The notes beneath the pieces were generated by a model. That model was given only the letters and a program-made list of their open reading frames with translations. It was not told the DNA's origin and did no database searches. 8,132 nucleotides of DNA from an uncultured Rickettsiales bacterium. Its GTDB lineage: Bacteria; Pseudomonadota; Alphaproteobacteria; UBA8366. Positions 6,234 to 8,132 of this stretch are shown here, piece after piece. Within the stretch, counting starts at the first letter, position 1; the number at the start of each line of letters is the position of its first letter. The translations under genes and the position numbers were made by a program. The stretch is taken from positions 1 to 8,132 of the forward strand of contig CAJWTF010000158.1 in the NCBI GenBank assembly GCA_913046825.1. Reading direction: 5' to 3'.

Positions 6234-7292
6234 TTAGGGCACGAACTTCTCAGCTCGTAACTCCTTCAGCTGCTCTACAAATCGAGCCTCGCTATCCTGG
6301 CATTCATGAAAGCCCGCTTTACGGGCTTTTAACGTATCGGACATGACATCCCATTCATTGCCCAGCACATAATTTCCAAATGCCCAGTTTGCCGCATCCG
6401 CAAAAGCTGTCGGTTGCAATCCATATTTTTCAATCATCGACTGCCACAATAGCTCTTTATCCGCCATCATCCGAGACAGATCCACAGTTTGTATAGGCCC
6501 CATTTCCATATCGAATGCTGCCGCGATCTTCGACCACAATTGCTCCCACCGAAAATAGTCACCATTGGTAATGTTGAACGTTTGGTCGGCCGCACCCGGC
6601 GCCGTGCCGGACCATTCAGCGGCACGCGCGAGAAGACCCGCGTCAGTGAGTTGAAACATCTTGCGAAAGGCCAATTCCTTGCCCGGCCAGCGGAGCGGCA
6701 AGCCCATCTCCTTCGAAAGCGCGGCATAAACGGCAATGACCGACAACAGATTGAGCGGCATGCCAACCGCCTGTCCACACACTGTATGCGGGCGCAGGCA
6801 CACCCAAGACCAATTCTTTCCCTGGCGGCGCGCCTCCATCAAATCTTGCTGGTTGAAATAAAAATTCGGGGGCAGATGGCGGGGATCATCCTCCCGTGCC
6901 GGTGTCTTGAACGGGCCGAGGTGGCAGCCGTAATACTTGGTGCCTTGCATCAAGACGACCCGGCGCAACGGTGCGCCGCCGTCCTCGACAGCCGCTAGCG
7001 CATTCTCGAACATCTCCGCATTGGGAGCGCATTGTTCGGCCCAACTCGGCCGGTCCGTATAGGCGGCATAATAGAGATGCGTTACATCCGAAAGCGCACC
7101 CAATTTGGTGTCGCAATCGGCGTGATCGAACAAATCTGCGGAGACATGCGTGCCCGCGAAATCGTAATCCGGTTCCCTCCGCGAGACCGCGATCACCGAC
7201 CAATCGTCCCGGGCGCCCAGCCATTGGGTCAAGGTTTTACCGATGACACCTGTCGCGCCGATGATTAGAGCGGTCTTTTTATCGTCCGGCAT
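6234..7292 (-). CDS. PRISE-like SDR enone reductase (progesterone 5-beta-reductase/iridoid synthase family)
   Basis: 352 residues from the ATG at 7292. It is an NAD(P)-dependent atypical short-chain dehydrogenase. The N-terminal Rossmann motif is GATGVIG (12-18), followed by a strand ending VSRREP (36-41). LMQGTKYYGCHLGPF (114-128) matches the PRISE motif with catalytic Lys (Lys119), and NFYFNQQDL (143-151) matches the NFYY motif with catalytic Tyr (Tyr145). RPHTVCG (167-173) and TFNITNGDYFRWEQLW (238-253) are further family landmarks. In plants these enzymes reduce the C=C of conjugated enones in steroids and iridoids; bacterial members reduce similar 1,4-enones. The Lys-Tyr loop is shorter than in plant enzymes. 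The upstream GTG 7316 and ATG 7310 are in frame but lack a site as good as the GGAG before 7292. It lies divergent from the crotonase gene and probably acts on an unsaturated ketone intermediate. Confidence 0.88.
   Translation of the reverse strand: MPDDKKTALIIGATGVIGKTLTQWLGARDDWSVIAVSRREPDYDFAGTHVSADLFDHADCDTKLGALSDVTHLYYAAYTDRPSWAEQCAPNAEMFENALAAVEDGGAPLRRVVLMQGTKYYGCHLGPFKTPAREDDPRHLPPNFYFNQQDLMEARRQGKNWSWVCLRPHTVCGQAVGMPLNLLSVIAVYAALSKEMGLPLRWPGKELAFRKMFQLTDAGLLARAAEWSGTAPGAADQTFNITNGDYFRWEQLWSKIAAAFDMEMGPIQTVDLSRMMADKELLWQSMIEKYGLQPTAFADAANWAFGNYVLGNEWDVMSDTLKARKAGFHECQDSEARFVEQLKELRAEKFVP
6309..6329. repeat. Perfect 8-bp hairpin inside the PRISE gene
   Basis: AAAGCCCG (6309-6316) and CGGGCTTT (6322-6329) pair perfectly around a 5-base loop. 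The stem looks like an intrinsic terminator and, on the plus strand, is followed by a short T stretch. It lies about 75 bases before the end of a minus-strand gene and encodes LKARKAGF there. Confidence 0.5.
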
Positions 7293-7298
7293 GAATCT

Positions 7299-7302
7299 CT
7301 CC
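7299..7302 (-). promoter_or_regulatory. Ribosome binding site of the PRISE gene
   Basis: On the minus strand GGAG lies 6 bases before the ATG at 7292. It decides for the start MPDDKKTALIIG, which also puts the Rossmann glycine motif at the usual distance of about 12 residues from the N terminus. Confidence 0.6.
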
Positions 7303-7443
7303 GATGTCATTCCCACCCACGTTACCGCAAGGCCAGTTAGGAAATAGCCGAGCCTGGTTCAACGTCAATTACGCGACTGTTTCGTGCCTAACCACCTCGC
7401 CTTCCGCGCTCCGCCGCCTAATTACTAACCCAGTTCGAAATCC
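7303..7443. promoter_or_regulatory. Divergent promoter region between the PRISE and crotonase genes
   Basis: The two genes are transcribed away from each other, so both promoters must lie here unless the longer PRISE start is used. I cannot assign a convincing -35/-10 pair. The region holds TTAGG at 7337-7341 and CCTAA at 7387-7391 and 7417-7421. The first two form an inverted pair (GTTAGG and CCTAAC) 45 bases apart. A TTCGAA palindrome lies at 7434-7439. Confidence 0.5.
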
Positions 7444-7455
7444 GAGGAGACAATT

Positions 7456-8132
7456 ATGTCCGACCGATACGCTAAATACGATTCTTTCGATATCGACTTT
7501 CCCATCGACCGCGTATTGCGGATCACATTTAACAATCCGAAGACCTATAATTCGCTCGATGCCAAGGGTCACAATCAGCTGACCTATATCTGGAAGGACA
7601 TTGACCTTGACCCCGACGTCGACGCCGTCATCGTAACGGGCGCGGGCAAGGCGTTCTCCTCGGGCGGAGATTTTGGCATGATCGAAGCCAACATCAGTGA
7701 CGAGACCCAGCGCATCCAGGCCTGGAAAGAAGCGCGTGACCTTGTCTACAACGTGATCGATTGCAACAAGCCGGTGATCTCGGCGATCAACGGCGTCGCG
7801 GTCGGGGCGGGACTGGTTGTCGCGATGCTGGCGGACATCTCGATTGCCGGGAAAGCGGCGAAGATCGTCGATGGACATGTGCGCCTTGGTGTTCCTGCTG
7901 GCGATCACGCCGTAATCTGCTGGCCGTTGCTTTGCGGTATGGCAAAAGCGAAGTACTTGCTGATGCTGAACGAGCCGGTCTCCGGCGAAGACGCCGAGAA
8001 ATACGGACTGGTCTCGCTCTGCGTCGAAGACGAGGATTTGGAAGCCAAATCCCTTGAGATCGCAGGTCGGTTGGCGAACGGCGCCCCCGCCGCCATCCGT
8101 TGGACCAAATACGCACTTAACAACTGGTACCG
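7456..8132 (+). CDS. Crotonase-fold protein (enoyl-CoA hydratase/isomerase family), 3' truncated by window
   Basis: The frame opens at ATG 7456, behind GAGGAG (7444-7449), and stays open for 225 codons to the window edge. Some 25-40 C-terminal residues are probably missing from a usual length of about 260. Crotonases act on acyl-CoA thioesters in the cytoplasm: hydration, isomerisation, dehalogenation, hydrolysis or C-C cleavage. Oxyanion-hole landmarks are clear: TGAGKAFSSGGDF (61-73) and KPVISAINGVAVGAGLVVAMLADISIA (105-131). By eye alignment, the two catalytic glutamates of classical enoyl-CoA hydratase are replaced by Val121 and His141. The VRLGVPAGDHAVICWPLL block (142-159) places an Asp (150) in the active-site region. 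The reaction is therefore not safely ordinary hydration. It is divergently transcribed from the PRISE gene and may start an operon beyond the window. Confidence 0.9.
   Translation, partial: MSDRYAKYDSFDIDFPIDRVLRITFNNPKTYNSLDAKGHNQLTYIWKDIDLDPDVDAVIVTGAGKAFSSGGDFGMIEANISDETQRIQAWKEARDLVYNVIDCNKPVISAINGVAVGAGLVVAMLADISIAGKAAKIVDGHVRLGVPAGDHAVICWPLLCGMAKAKYLLMLNEPVSGEDAEKYGLVSLCVEDEDLEAKSLEIAGRLANGAPAAIRWTKYALNNWY

Noticed and set aside
6489..6998. Plus-strand open frame of 169 codons inside the PRISE gene
   Set aside because: Composition is Arg/His/Leu-rich without domains and the opposite strand encodes a well-conserved SDR protein.
7369..7908. Long minus-strand open frame of 179 codons opposite the crotonase gene
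   Set aside because: It is the antisense shadow of a clearly recognisable crotonase; its translation is rich in Arg/Asp/Val with no family motif and it spans the divergent spacer.

Overview
The window reads as a catabolic or accessory region of a G+C-rich Gram-negative bacterium, most likely an alphaproteobacterium. This is inferred from codon usage, the protein families and their typical residues, not from a marker gene. All seven protein-coding genes look intact; the first and last are cut by the window edges. I see no RNA gene, CRISPR array, insertion sequence or pseudogene.

Layout. (1) Positions 3-3666, plus strand: the C-terminal part of a HyuA-type hydantoinase/oxoprolinase/acetone carboxylase subunit, its HyuB partner two bases downstream, then a small VOC-fold protein with an extradiol-dioxygenase-like set of active-site residues. 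(2) Positions 3674-5983, minus strand: a 12-helix MFS transporter followed by a Gfo/Idh/MocA oxidoreductase, 42 bases apart and probably one transcript. This pair converges on the VOC gene with only 7 bases between stop codons. (3) Positions 5984-6233: a 250-base spacer with several short dyads and a palindromic intergenic repeat-like element. (4) Positions 6234-7292, minus strand: a bacterial relative of the plant progesterone 5-beta-reductase/iridoid synthase (PRISE) enone reductases. (5) Positions 7293-7455: a divergent promoter region. (6) Positions 7456-8132, plus strand: a crotonase-fold (enoyl-CoA hydratase/isomerase family) protein, truncated by the window end and apparently lacking both glutamates of classical enoyl-CoA hydratase.

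How they may work together (inference). An uptake carrier, two NAD(P)-dependent oxidoreductases (one of them an enone C=C reductase), a ring-cleaving-type VOC enzyme, an ATP-dependent hydrolase or carboxylase pair (HyuAB) and a CoA-dependent crotonase are what one expects of a pathway importing and dismantling a cyclic, carbonyl-containing organic acid or ketone, such as a terpenoid, steroid fragment or heterocycle. The substrate cannot be read from the sequence. The most notable points are the PRISE homologue, the active-site composition of the VOC and crotonase proteins, and a cluster of TTAGG/CCTAA motifs in both regulatory spacers.
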